Positions 23,867 to 32,831 of a stretch of DNA of 48,074 nt are shown here, piece after piece (position 1 is the first letter of the stretch; every line of letters begins with the position of its first letter). Both the position numbers and the translations under genes were made by a program. This stretch comes from Flavobacteriales bacterium (GTDB lineage: Bacteria; Bacteroidota; Bacteroidia; Flavobacteriales; Flavobacteriaceae): assembly GCA_011524905.1 (NCBI GenBank), contig WTJI01000002.1, forward strand, positions 1-48,074. The letters are read 5' to 3'. Under the pieces are notes generated by a model that ran no database searches, had not been told where the DNA came from, and was given only the letters and a program-made list of their open reading frames with translations.

Positions 23867-26716
23867 ATGCCGAAACAAGAACACCTCAACACGATTTTAA
23901 TTATAGGTTCAGGGCCGATTATTATTGGGCAAGCGTGTGAATTTGACTACTCTGGTTCACAAGCGTTACGCTCTTTGCGGGAAGATGGAATAGAAACTAT
24001 TCTTATCAATTCTAACCCTGCTACTATCATGACCGATCCGTCAATGGCTGATCATGTTTACCTTAAACCGTTAACAACAAAATCAATTATTGAAGTTTTA
24101 GAAAAACATCAGGTGGATGCTGTTCTGCCTACCATGGGTGGCCAAACAGCCTTAAATCTTTGTATTGAGGCAGATGACAAGGGTATATGGGAACAATTTA
24201 ATGTTGAAATAATTGGGGTAAATATTGATGCGATTAATATCACTGAAGATCGAGATCAGTTTAAAAAATTGTTGAAAAAAATTGATATCCCTGTTGCACC
24301 AGCAAAAACCGCCACATCTTTCCTTAAAGGAAAAGAAATTGCACAGGATTTTGGTTTTCCCCTAGTGATTCGCCCTTCATTTACCCTGGGTGGTACAGGC
24401 GCCTCTTTTGTTCATAATGCTGATTCTTTTGAAGAGTTACTGACCCGAGGTCTAGAAGCTTCCCCTATCCACGAAGTTTTAATCGATAAAGCGCTATTGG
24501 GTTGGAAAGAATATGAACTTGAATTACTTCGCGACAAAAATGATAATGTCGTCATTATTTGTACCATTGAGAATATGGATCCAATGGGTATCCACACGGG
24601 TGATTCCATTACAGTAGCGCCAGCCATGACCCTTTCAGATCGTACTTTTCAAAGAATGCGTGATATGGCTATCAAAATGATGCGAAGTATTGGTGACTTT
24701 GCTGGTGGTTGTAATGTGCAATTTGCTGTGAGCCCTGACGAAAAGGAAGATATTATTGCTATTGAAATCAACCCTAGGGTGTCTCGTTCTTCAGCACTAG
24801 CGTCTAAAGCTTCAGGTTATCCTATTGCCAAAGTAGCTGCAAAGCTTGCTATTGGCTACTCACTCGACGAGCTCAATAACCAGATCACACAGTCTACTTC
24901 TGCTTTATTTGAACCGACATTGGATTATGTCATTGTCAAAATCCCCAGGTGGAATTTTGATAAATTTGATGGTGCCGAAAGAACTCTTGGTCTGCAAATG
25001 AAAGCTGTAGGTGAGGTAATGGGAATTGGTCGATCTTTCCAAGAAGCCCTCCACAAAGCCACGCAATCATTGGAGATCAAAAGGAATGGCCTCGGAGCAG
25101 ATGGGAAAGGGTATAATAACTATGACCAGATTATCGACAAGCTTACCCATGCCAGTTGGGATCGTGTTTTTGTCATTTATGATGCCATCCAGTTGGGTAT
25201 TCCGCTGCGAACCATTCACGACATAACAAAGATAGACATGTGGTTCCTCAGGCAATATGAAGAATTGTACATGCTGGAAAAGGAAATTGGTACTTACACC
25301 ATTGACTCGATTTCAAAAGAGCTGTTGTTGGAAGCAAAGCAAAAAGGCTTTGCCGACAGACAGATCGCACACATGCTAGAATGTTTAGAAAGTGAGGTCT
25401 ATAAAAAGCGTTCTTTGATGGGTATCCAAAGGGTTTATAAATTGGTCGATACTTGTGCAGCCGAATTTGAAGCAAAAACGCCCTACTACTATTCAACTTT
25501 TGAGGCACAGATGCAGCTACCAGGTCAAGCACCATTCAGCGCTAATGAAAGTGTTTCAACGAATAGAAAAAAGATTGTTGTTCTTGGGTCTGGTCCCAAC
25601 CGTATCGGTCAAGGGATTGAATTTGACTATTGTTGCGTTCACGGGGTACTAGCAGCTAAGGAAGCGGGTTATGAAACCATTATGATCAACTGTAATCCCG
25701 AAACAGTTTCAACGGATTTTGATACAGCAGACAAGCTATATTTTGAACCCGTTTTTTGGGAGCACATCTACGATATAATCCAACATGAAAAACCTGAGGG
25801 TGTTATTGTTCAGTTGGGCGGGCAAACCGCACTCAAATTGGCTGAAAAACTAGACCGTTATGGTATTAATATTATTGGAACTAGCTTCCAATCTCTTGAT
25901 CTAGCAGAAGATCGTGGTAGTTTTTCTACTTTACTCAAAGAAAACAACATACCCTATCCTGAATTTGGAGTAGCCGAAACGGCCGATCAAGCATTGGAAT
26001 TGGCCGAAAAGCTGGATTTTCCCATCCTGGTTCGTCCCTCTTATGTTTTAGGCGGGCAAGGGATGAAAATCGTCATCAATAAAGAAGAACTAGAGGCGCA
26101 TGTTGTTGATTTACTCCGTAAAATCCCAAACAATAAGTTACTCCTAGACCACTATCTAGACGGTGCTATTGAGGCTGAGGCAGACGCCATTTGCGATGGT
26201 GAAGAGGTTTACATCATAGGGATTATGGAGCACATCGAACCTTGCGGAATCCATTCGGGGGATTCAAATGCGACACTCCCTGTATTCAATCTGGGGGAAT
26301 ACGTGGTACAACAAATCAAGGACCATACCATTAAGATTGCGAAAGCACTCAATACAAAGGGTTTGATCAATATTCAATTTGCGATTCAAGAAGACAAGGT
26401 GTTTATTATTGAAGCCAACCCAAGGGCATCACGTACAGTACCTTTTATCGCTAAGGCCTATAAAGAACCTTATGTCAATTATGCCACCAAAGTTATGTTG
26501 GGTGACAAAAAACTGAATGACTTTAATTTCAATCCACAACTAGAGGGCTATGCCATCAAACAGCCTGTTTTCTCTTTTAATAAGTTTCCCAATGTCAATA
26601 AGCAGCTTGGGCCAGAAATGAAGAGTACAGGAGAGAGTATTTTATTCATTGACAGTTTGAAAGATGATGAATTTTATAATCTATATGCCCGACGAAAAAT
26701 GTATCTGACCAAATAA
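23867..26716 (+). CDS. carB: Carbamoyl-phosphate synthase large subunit, without MGS domain
   Basis: The 949-residue protein makes carbamoyl phosphate for arginine and pyrimidine synthesis, using ammonia from the CarA subunit. The two homologous halves are clear: each opens with a pre-ATP-grasp motif (GSGPIIIGQACEFDYSG near 12; GSGPNRIGQGIEFDY near 570) and carries an ATP-grasp domain (RPSFTLGGTGASFV; RPSYVLGGQGMKIV). The protein stops soon after MKSTGESILF, where E. coli CarB (about 1073 residues) continues into the C-terminal MGS-like allosteric domain. That domain is therefore missing. Residue contacts for UMP or ornithine control should be absent. No carA gene lies in the window. DUF6580 follows 22 bases downstream. 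Confidence 0.96.
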   Translation: MPKQEHLNTILIIGSGPIIIGQACEFDYSGSQALRSLREDGIETILINSNPATIMTDPSMADHVYLKPLTTKSIIEVLEKHQVDAVLPTMGGQTALNLCIEADDKGIWEQFNVEIIGVNIDAINITEDRDQFKKLLKKIDIPVAPAKTATSFLKGKEIAQDFGFPLVIRPSFTLGGTGASFVHNADSFEELLTRGLEASPIHEVLIDKALLGWKEYELELLRDKNDNVVIICTIENMDPMGIHTGDSITVAPAMTLSDRTFQRMRDMAIKMMRSIGDFAGGCNVQFAVSPDEKEDIIAIEINPRVSRSSALASKASGYPIAKVAAKLAIGYSLDELNNQITQSTSALFEPTLDYVIVKIPRWNFDKFDGAERTLGLQMKAVGEVMGIGRSFQEALHKATQSLEIKRNGLGADGKGYNNYDQIIDKLTHASWDRVFVIYDAIQLGIPLRTIHDITKIDMWFLRQYEELYMLEKEIGTYTIDSISKELLLEAKQKGFADRQIAHMLECLESEVYKKRSLMGIQRVYKLVDTCAAEFEAKTPYYYSTFEAQMQLPGQAPFSANESVSTNRKKIVVLGSGPNRIGQGIEFDYCCVHGVLAAKEAGYETIMINCNPETVSTDFDTADKLYFEPVFWEHIYDIIQHEKPEGVIVQLGGQTALKLAEKLDRYGINIIGTSFQSLDLAEDRGSFSTLLKENNIPYPEFGVAETADQALELAEKLDFPILVRPSYVLGGQGMKIVINKEELEAHVVDLLRKIPNNKLLLDHYLDGAIEAEADAICDGEEVYIIGIMEHIEPCGIHSGDSNATLPVFNLGEYVVQQIKDHTIKIAKALNTKGLINIQFAIQEDKVFIIEANPRASRTVPFIAKAYKEPYVNYATKVMLGDKKLNDFNFNPQLEGYAIKQPVFSFNKFPNVNKQLGPEMKSTGESILFIDSLKDDEFYNLYARRKMYLTK

Positions 26717-26738
26717 GAAAATTCAGTAACTTCGTCCT

Positions 26739-27236
26739 ATGGAAAAGTTCAAATTGAATAAAGAATTTATTTTGGCACTCAGTCTGATTGTGTTGGCAGT
26801 TGCGAGTCGTTTGCTACCGCATCCCCCCAATTTTGCGCCGATCACTGGGATAGCACTTTTTGCTACATCACGCTTTGACAGTAAGTTAGTGGCGGTTCTC
26901 GTTCCTTTCCTTGCCATGATTTTGACCGACCTGGTGTTGGGGTTTAGTGCCATAACAGGATTTGTTTATTTGGCTTTTGCTGCCATTTTAGGTATTGGTT
27001 TTATAGTTACTAAAATAAACCCTGGGACTGTTATTCTTTCTTCGATTGTATTTTTTGTCTCGACCAATTTAGGGGTTTGGTTTTTACACTACCCCCACAC
27101 ATGGGAAGCTATGGTCAGTTGTTTTGTTTTGGCAATTCCTTTTTACACCAATACGCTCTTGGGAGACTTGTTTTACACGGCCCTTTTATTTTACGGTTTC
27201 TCAACGGTAAAGCACCTATATTTCAAACCCTCATAA
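26739..27236 (+). CDS. DUF6580 family membrane protein, putative transporter
   Basis: The protein has 165 residues with about five hydrophobic segments (9-24, 35-70 as two, 78-92, 97-115, 125-155). The N-terminal ASRLLPHPPNFAPITGIALF is the signature region of DUF6580, which has been described as a putative transport component resembling ECF S-components. It lies directly upstream of the cobalamin riboswitch and the BtuB-like gene. An inner-membrane role in cobalamin uptake is a reasonable inference, not shown by sequence. It is 22 bases after carB and may share its transcript. Confidence 0.85.
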   Translation: MEKFKLNKEFILALSLIVLAVASRLLPHPPNFAPITGIALFATSRFDSKLVAVLVPFLAMILTDLVLGFSAITGFVYLAFAAILGIGFIVTKINPGTVILSSIVFFVSTNLGVWFLHYPHTWEAMVSCFVLAIPFYTNTLLGDLFYTALLFYGFSTVKHLYFKPS

Positions 27237-27250
27237 ACCTATCTTTTGAT

Positions 27251-27258
27251 TACCTTTG
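27251..27258 (+). promoter_or_regulatory. -7 promoter box (TACCTTTG) for the riboswitch/btuB transcript
   Basis: TACCTTTG fits TAnnTTTG and lies just upstream of the first riboswitch bases, so the leader would begin close to 27264. No -33 TTTG is seen. Confidence 0.55.
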
Positions 27259-27263
27259 TACAA

Positions 27264-27445
27264 TAGGTTCTTTGTTGTGAAGATGAAAAGGGAAAATGGT
27301 GTGAAGCCATTGCTGTACCCGCAACTGTAAGCCATCAAACCTCTTTACATACTCTTGCCACTGTGAATTTGTCATGGGAAGGCGTAAAGAAAAGCTAGCC
27401 AGGAGACCTGCCTATAATTTTTTGGAGACTGCCGGGACTAGCAGC
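27264..27445 (+). promoter_or_regulatory. Cobalamin (AdoCbl) riboswitch
   Basis: The leader of the btuB-like gene has the conserved cobalamin aptamer blocks in order: AAAAGGGAAAATGGTG, GAAGCCATTGCTG, ACCCGCAACTGTAAGCC, GCCACTG, CATGGGAAGGCG, and the B12 box GCCAGGAGACCTGCC (27398-27412). A short hairpin CTGC/GCAG (27429-27444) follows in the expression platform. It should repress btuB expression when cobalamin is plentiful. The ends are approximate; the blocks themselves are unambiguous. No T-run terminator is seen, so control is probably at translation. Confidence 0.93.
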
Positions 27446-27469
27446 ATCCTTAATTTTTAAGTATCAATT

Positions 27470-29323
27470 ATGAATTTCAGAGTATCATTCCTTTTGTTGG
27501 GTTTGGCCATGCGGGTATCTTTTGCACAGGAGTCAAACTCTGTAATCGATAGTCTTAACACTCAAAATCTAGAAGAGGTCGTAGTGATAGACAGCCGTTT
27601 TCCACTTAAACGCTCACAGTCGGGGCGTATGGTAGAAAAAATTGATGGGGAAACCCTACAAAAATTTCAAGGATTAGATTTAGCTGAAGTGTTGAGAACT
27701 CGTGCTGGAATTGATATACTTGGTAGTCGTTCACAGTTAGGACAAAACCTTACAACTTCTATTCGAGGTGGACGCAATGACCAGGTCTTATTTTTGGTCG
27801 ATGGTGTTCGTATCAACGATCCGTCTCGTATTGGGACTGATTTTGATCTTAATTTTCTTCCTTTAGACGCCATTGCTTCAATTGAAATCTTAAAAGGAGC
27901 TGCTGGGACACTCTACGGCAGTTCTGCCGCAACAGGGGTCATCAATATCACAACCAAAAAAGGGAGGAACCAACCTTTCTTTACCTGGAATAGCAGTCTA
28001 GGTACGCTAACGGCTCAAGAGTCACAGAAGAATGGTATTTCGGCTGTTGAGAATAGTGTTCGGCTCAACCATGCCTTGAAAAAAATGGATTTTAGTACAT
28101 TTTATTCCCAGCGCTATGCAGATGGAATGAGTGCTGTTGCTGGCGGTGAGGCTGATTTATTTGCCCGCCAAAATTTTGGTTTCAATCTTGGTTATAATCC
28201 ATCTGATTCGTATCGCCTGCGGTTCACCGCTAATCATGATGATATGCGCAACCAATATGACGGTTTTGATGTTAATTTTGCACCAGCAGACGCTGACAAT
28301 TTACTGCTATCCAAACTATGGCGAGCTGCTTTGCAGCAAAATTACCAATATACAAAAGGCGAAATCCAATTAGATGTTGGCTATCAAACGACCCAACGTG
28401 ACTTTCAATCTGATTTTCCTGTGGCTTATGAAAGTAACAATCTGACCCTTGATCTATCCAATCGTTTTGTGATCAATGAAAAGCTGTATAGCATCATGGG
28501 TTACTTTTTTCAGCAAACGGTTGCCAATATTGAAGCCACAGAGCGTTCTCAACAAAACGACCTATACTTGAATATGGTTTATTCTGACAAGGGGTTGAAC
28601 TTTAGTTTAGGCGGACGGTGGAACAACCACGACGTGTATGGAACAGCCTTAACTTACAATATTAACCCTTCCTACAATTTTCGGTTCGCTGAAAAGCGTA
28701 CTTTAAAGATTTTTGCTAGCGTAGGATCAGGTTTCAATACGCCCAGTTTATATCAATTATATGATCCCTATTCTGGTAATGATGCGTTGGAGCCAGAAGA
28801 AAGTCAAACACAAGAAGCGGGAATATCCTATTCCTTCCCCAAGGGTTCAGTAACTACTGCTTATTTTAAGCGCAAGGAAAATCCAACATTGATTTATGAT
28901 TTTGAAACGTTTCGATATGCTAATTCAATCGAATCGGTATATTACTCAGGTTTGGAAATGCGATATAACATTAAGTTGAATAGCAAATGGCAGTGGGGTC
29001 TTAATTATACTCTTACCAAAGCGAAGGGCGGTGACTTACGTCGTATTCCTAAGCACGCCTATCGCCTGTATCTGGATTTTTCACCTGCTAAGCGATGGAA
29101 TATATCGACCAGTCTTTCCAGAACTGGAACACGTATGGCAGCTGATGCTATGACAGAACTAGCAGCATATTCGCTTTTGGATTTACGGTTGCAATATCAA
29201 GTCCCTAAGCTGGGACTTCTGTTTGTCAACGCCACCAATGTATTAAATGCTGATTATATAGAATTTTTGAATTACAGCAGCAGGGGCCGAAATTTTATGG
29301 TTGGCTTTCGTTATGCTTTTTAA
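27470..29323 (+). CDS. btuB: TonB-dependent receptor, BtuB-like
   Basis: The 617-residue outer-membrane protein has a signal peptide ending RVSFAQ and a TonB box-like EEVVVIDSR. A plug domain follows (TSIRGGRNDQVLFLVDGVRI, LKGAAGTLYGSSAATGVINI), then a beta barrel ending in an aromatic residue (FMVGFRYAF). Length and plug resemble the BtuB/vitamin B12 receptors. The riboswitch directly in front strongly supports cobalamin, rather than iron chelates, as cargo. The ATG lies about 25 bases past the platform hairpin. The 3' end overlaps the convergent S41 peptidase by 29 bases, the longest such overlap here. Confidence 0.9.
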   Translation: MNFRVSFLLLGLAMRVSFAQESNSVIDSLNTQNLEEVVVIDSRFPLKRSQSGRMVEKIDGETLQKFQGLDLAEVLRTRAGIDILGSRSQLGQNLTTSIRGGRNDQVLFLVDGVRINDPSRIGTDFDLNFLPLDAIASIEILKGAAGTLYGSSAATGVINITTKKGRNQPFFTWNSSLGTLTAQESQKNGISAVENSVRLNHALKKMDFSTFYSQRYADGMSAVAGGEADLFARQNFGFNLGYNPSDSYRLRFTANHDDMRNQYDGFDVNFAPADADNLLLSKLWRAALQQNYQYTKGEIQLDVGYQTTQRDFQSDFPVAYESNNLTLDLSNRFVINEKLYSIMGYFFQQTVANIEATERSQQNDLYLNMVYSDKGLNFSLGGRWNNHDVYGTALTYNINPSYNFRFAEKRTLKIFASVGSGFNTPSLYQLYDPYSGNDALEPEESQTQEAGISYSFPKGSVTTAYFKRKENPTLIYDFETFRYANSIESVYYSGLEMRYNIKLNSKWQWGLNYTLTKAKGGDLRRIPKHAYRLYLDFSPAKRWNISTSLSRTGTRMAADAMTELAAYSLLDLRLQYQVPKLGLLFVNATNVLNADYIEFLNYSSRGRNFMVGFRYAF

Positions 29324-30770
29324 ATAAGGGTTTGCTTTTATAAGTATCAATTATAAGTCGCTGTTCTTGTAGTAAATATCTATCATCAAATAATGGTCCG
29401 AGTAAGTCGGTACCATAATTTTTTCTTTTACTTGTTACATCTTCCTCTTCTTCAACGACAATTTGACTTAGGGCTTCAGCCAGAAGCTGTTCCGTTGGGT
29501 CACCCAAAATCCCAGCATTTTTTCGATCTTCTTTTAATGCAATATTTGGTGTCAATCCATCCGTATAGTCAGCGAATCCTTCACTATTTGCAATAGCCAA
29601 TACAATGGGTTGCATCGCATAAAAATGATTTGGATTTTTGGTGCGATTGTTATCTATATAATCATACAACGTAATAGATCCAACATTTTTACCCACAGTC
29701 GCATCTCCAATCTGTATAACTTCAATATAGGGAGCTAAACCATTGATTAATAACTCGCTGGCAGAGGCAGTTTCCTGTGATGTTAAAATAAATACCCGAT
29801 TAAGTCGGAGTGAGTTGAGTGTGTTACCATCTTTTATTTGATCAGTAAAACGATTGTAAAGGCTTTCCTCATCGTTTTCTTCCCAGTAAGTTGTTAGTTT
29901 GGGATTCCACAATTCTTGGGCAAAAATTTCTCCTGTAAATTGTCCTGTTATCAATGATGCAAGATAGGTACATGTAGATATTGATCCGCCACGGTTGTAG
30001 CGTAGATCTAGGATCAGGTCTGTAATACTCTGGCTGCGAAACTCAGCAAAGGTCTCATTCAAGGCTTCGTTAAAACTGCTAGCAAACTGATTATACATTA
30101 AATATCCAATACGTTGACTATCGTATTCATATACTTCTTGTATGTAAAGTGGATTTTTTTGAAAATTTTCCTCTTTTGTCAATTCTACAGCATTTCCATT
30201 AAGATTATAGTTCCCTTCTAAATAGTCAGCCATACCTAGGGTATAGGTCAAGTTCTCACCATAGAGTAGATCCTGATAATTGTCAACATTGAGTTCTTGT
30301 CCATTGACATGGGTAAACAAATCCCCTCTCTGTATTTCTTTATCTGAAGCATCTGAATCAGGATGAATAAATTTGACCCAACCCACCAAATCGTTCGAAC
30401 CTTCGCTTTGCCGCAACAGCGAAAATTCAACCCCATTAGACGCTACTATGCCTTGGAATGAATTTTCTAACGCTATATAGTCGTCTACAATCCAGCTAAA
30501 ACGGTCATCTGTAAATAGTAAAGATTCAAAAAACTGATCTGGATTGCTATTGGCTTGAATAAATTGGGCATAGGCGTTTCTATCCGTTGCTTTGTCGTCC
30601 GATAGATTGGGTACTTGTTCTTGCCAATAATAATATTGATTCATTCCTTTCCACACAAAATCACTGAGTTCAAGGTCTCCCTCCAGATTTATAAGCGCAT
30701 CATCCTGGTCTTTTTTATTACAGCTGACCAATAGTATGAAGGCGAAGAGAAAAAATTTGAGGTTTTTCAT
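29295..30770 (-). CDS. S41 family (C-terminal processing type) peptidase lipoprotein
   Basis: The protein has 491 residues with a lipoprotein signal (LLVSC, Cys17). An N-terminal helical region (YYYWQEQVPNL) precedes a PDZ-like domain (RGDLFTHVNGQEL). The S41 catalytic domain shows DLRYNRGGSISTC and LTSQETASASELLINGL, where the SASE motif holds the presumed nucleophile Ser. It is likely anchored to a membrane and cleaves protein tails in the periplasm. Its stop lies within the end of the convergent btuB-like gene. I see no perfect -7 box upstream. Confidence 0.88.
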   Translation of the reverse strand: MKNLKFFLFAFILLVSCNKKDQDDALINLEGDLELSDFVWKGMNQYYYWQEQVPNLSDDKATDRNAYAQFIQANSNPDQFFESLLFTDDRFSWIVDDYIALENSFQGIVASNGVEFSLLRQSEGSNDLVGWVKFIHPDSDASDKEIQRGDLFTHVNGQELNVDNYQDLLYGENLTYTLGMADYLEGNYNLNGNAVELTKEENFQKNPLYIQEVYEYDSQRIGYLMYNQFASSFNEALNETFAEFRSQSITDLILDLRYNRGGSISTCTYLASLITGQFTGEIFAQELWNPKLTTYWEENDEESLYNRFTDQIKDGNTLNSLRLNRVFILTSQETASASELLINGLAPYIEVIQIGDATVGKNVGSITLYDYIDNNRTKNPNHFYAMQPIVLAIANSEGFADYTDGLTPNIALKEDRKNAGILGDPTEQLLAEALSQIVVEEEEDVTSKRKNYGTDLLGPLFDDRYLLQEQRLIIDTYKSKPLFKKHNESQP

Positions 30771-30873
30771 GGCTTGATTATACTAAGCATTAAAAATACT
30801 ATTATTTATTGATACTTGTCCATCACTAAAAATTTGCAAAAAAATTGTAATCTTGATAAACCAATCTAGCACC

Positions 30874-31416
30874 ATGCGACATTTTATTCTACTGGTATTG
30901 TTTTCTACGATTTCAGTACACAGTCAATCATTTTTTCAAGCGTATCAAGATCAAAAAGGGGTACAGTTTCTTTCTGTTAATCCAATGATGTTTCGTTTGT
31001 TGGGGCAAATGGACTTGCAATCCAATGACCCCGAAACTGCCGCTTATCTAGCGATGATTAAAAGTATACGTTCCTTTAAGGTCTTAGTTACTGAAGAAGC
31101 TGACATAGCGGCATCGCTCACCAAAACGGTTAGGGATTGGGTGTCAAATGAAAATATGGAACTTTTGTTACAACTAGAAGAAACCGACAATATACTACGA
31201 TTTTATGCCGAATTGGGGGAAGACGAAATCCACGTCAAACGATTATTGATGTTTTCTAAGGGGAAAGGATTGGAAAACGCAATACGTATTCAAGGCAAAA
31301 AACTCCAATCTGTTCTTCTGTTTTTGGAAGGTAATATTAATTTAGAGTTAGTAGGTCGACTAACAGAAGTGATGGATTTACCTGGCGGAGATCAGCTTAA
31401 AAAAATTCATAAATAG
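30874..31416 (+). CDS. DUF4252 domain protein
   Basis: The protein has 180 residues. It begins with a signal peptide (MRHFILLVLFSTISVHSQS), so it is exported. The rest, with FRLLGQMDLQ, IKSIRSFKVLVTEEAD and YAELGEDEIHVKRLLMFSKG, fits DUF4252, a Bacteroidota family of unknown function whose members are small periplasmic or lipid-anchored proteins. The ATG at 30874 gives a clean signal peptide; an upstream TTG at 30853 does not. A near-match -7 box (TAATCTTG, 30848-30855) precedes it. It is convergent with purB, 19 bases apart. Confidence 0.82.
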   Translation: MRHFILLVLFSTISVHSQSFFQAYQDQKGVQFLSVNPMMFRLLGQMDLQSNDPETAAYLAMIKSIRSFKVLVTEEADIAASLTKTVRDWVSNENMELLLQLEETDNILRFYAELGEDEIHVKRLLMFSKGKGLENAIRIQGKKLQSVLLFLEGNINLELVGRLTEVMDLPGGDQLKKIHK

Positions 31417-31435
31417 TCGGTTCATACCCCCTTGG

Positions 31436-32779
31436 CTAAATCCCAGTATAGTTGAAAGGCGTAATTGAGTTTAATTTTTCTTTCAAATTCGCATCAATAT
31501 CCAATTGGTCTATAAACTGCTGTATACTTTCCTGCGAAATGGTTGAATTGGTACGGGTCAGTTCTTTGAGGGCTTCATAAGGATTGGGATAGCCTTCTTT
31601 CCTAAGAATAGTTTGAATGGCTTCGGCCACTACGGCCCAATTTTGTTCTAAATCATGATTAATCTTTTCGGTATTGACCAACAATTTGCCCAAACCTTTT
31701 TGGAGAGCAAGTAATGCAATTTGAGAATGACCAAAGGGTACACCAATATTTCTTAATACTGTGCTGTCTGTCAAGTCGCGTTGCAAACGTGAAATGGGTA
31801 ATTTTTCTGAAAAAAATCCAAAAACAGCATTGGCCATTCCCAAATTACCTTCTGCATTTTCAAAGTCAATAGGATTTACTTTATGCGGCATAGCAGAAGA
31901 CCCTACTTCACCATCTTTTATTTTCTGCTTGAAATAATCCATAGAAATATAGGACCAAATGTCTCGGCTAAAATCAATCAAGATGGTATTTATACGTCGC
32001 ATGGCATCACAAAGTGCAGCCAAAGAATCATAGTGTTCTATTTGAGTGGTAGGAAAGGAATGATGAAGACCGAGTTGTTTTTCAATAAACTGTAAGCCAA
32101 AGTGTTTCCAGTCAATCTCGGGATAAGCAACATGGTGGGCATTAAAATTACCTGTTGCCCCACCAAATTTAGCGGCATGGGGAACTTGAAGTAGATGGAT
32201 TTTCTGTTCTTCTAAGCGGTTGACAAATACCTCGATTTCTTTCCCCAATCGAGTAGGAGAAGCTGGTTGTCCATGGGTTCGAGCCAGCATCGGAATATCT
32301 TTGTAAGACTCGACTAGGCCCACCATAGCTTCTTGTAGGGCTTCCAACTCAGGTAAATATACTTTGTACAGTGCTTCCTTTATAGAGAGGGGGATTGCTG
32401 TATTGTTGATATCTTGAGATGTCAACCCAAAATGAATGAACTCTTTATAAGTCTGAATTTCGAGGGCGTCAAATTCTTTTTTGATAAAATACTCAACCGC
32501 TTTTACGTCATGATTGGTGGTTTTTTCAATTTCCTTGATGGTGGTCGCATCGTCTTGGTTGAAATGGATGTAAAGACTTCTCAGGTCTTCGAATAAAGAC
32601 GGATTAAAGCTTTTCAATTCAGGAAGCCCACTTTCACATAAGGCAATAAAGTATTCGACTTCTACCTGTACACGATATTTAAACAGGGCTTCTTCTGAAA
32701 AAAAAGGAGCCAACGACTTCGTTTTGGAACGGTAGCGTCCATCAATAGGTGAAATGGCGTTGAGCGCATTGAGCATCAT
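31436..32779 (-). CDS. purB: Adenylosuccinate lyase
   Basis: The 447-residue fumarase/aspartase superfamily enzyme cleaves SAICAR and adenylosuccinate in purine synthesis. It starts MMLNALNAISPIDGRY. The catalytic histidine region ARTHGQPASPT (His169) and the signature loop GSSAMPHKVNP (293-303, with the catalytic Ser) are intact. The start at 32779 is preferred to 32899: the longer frame would run into the upstream gene, and a TATCTTTG promoter box lies at 32800-32807. It therefore has its own promoter although the upstream gene is on the same strand. Confidence 0.96.
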   Translation of the reverse strand: MMLNALNAISPIDGRYRSKTKSLAPFFSEEALFKYRVQVEVEYFIALCESGLPELKSFNPSLFEDLRSLYIHFNQDDATTIKEIEKTTNHDVKAVEYFIKKEFDALEIQTYKEFIHFGLTSQDINNTAIPLSIKEALYKVYLPELEALQEAMVGLVESYKDIPMLARTHGQPASPTRLGKEIEVFVNRLEEQKIHLLQVPHAAKFGGATGNFNAHHVAYPEIDWKHFGLQFIEKQLGLHHSFPTTQIEHYDSLAALCDAMRRINTILIDFSRDIWSYISMDYFKQKIKDGEVGSSAMPHKVNPIDFENAEGNLGMANAVFGFFSEKLPISRLQRDLTDSTVLRNIGVPFGHSQIALLALQKGLGKLLVNTEKINHDLEQNWAVVAEAIQTILRKEGYPNPYEALKELTRTNSTISQESIQQFIDQLDIDANLKEKLNSITPFNYTGI

Positions 32780-32799
32780 ATAAGTAGCATTTTGCGCCA

Positions 32800-32807
32800 C
32801 AAAGATA
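32800..32807 (-). promoter_or_regulatory. -7 promoter box (TATCTTTG) for purB
   Basis: On the minus strand TATCTTTG fits TAnnTTTG and ends 20 bases before the purB ATG, within the 52-base gap. No clear -33 element is visible. Confidence 0.55.
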
Positions 32808-32831
32808 GGGTAGCGGAGGGACTTCTTTAGC

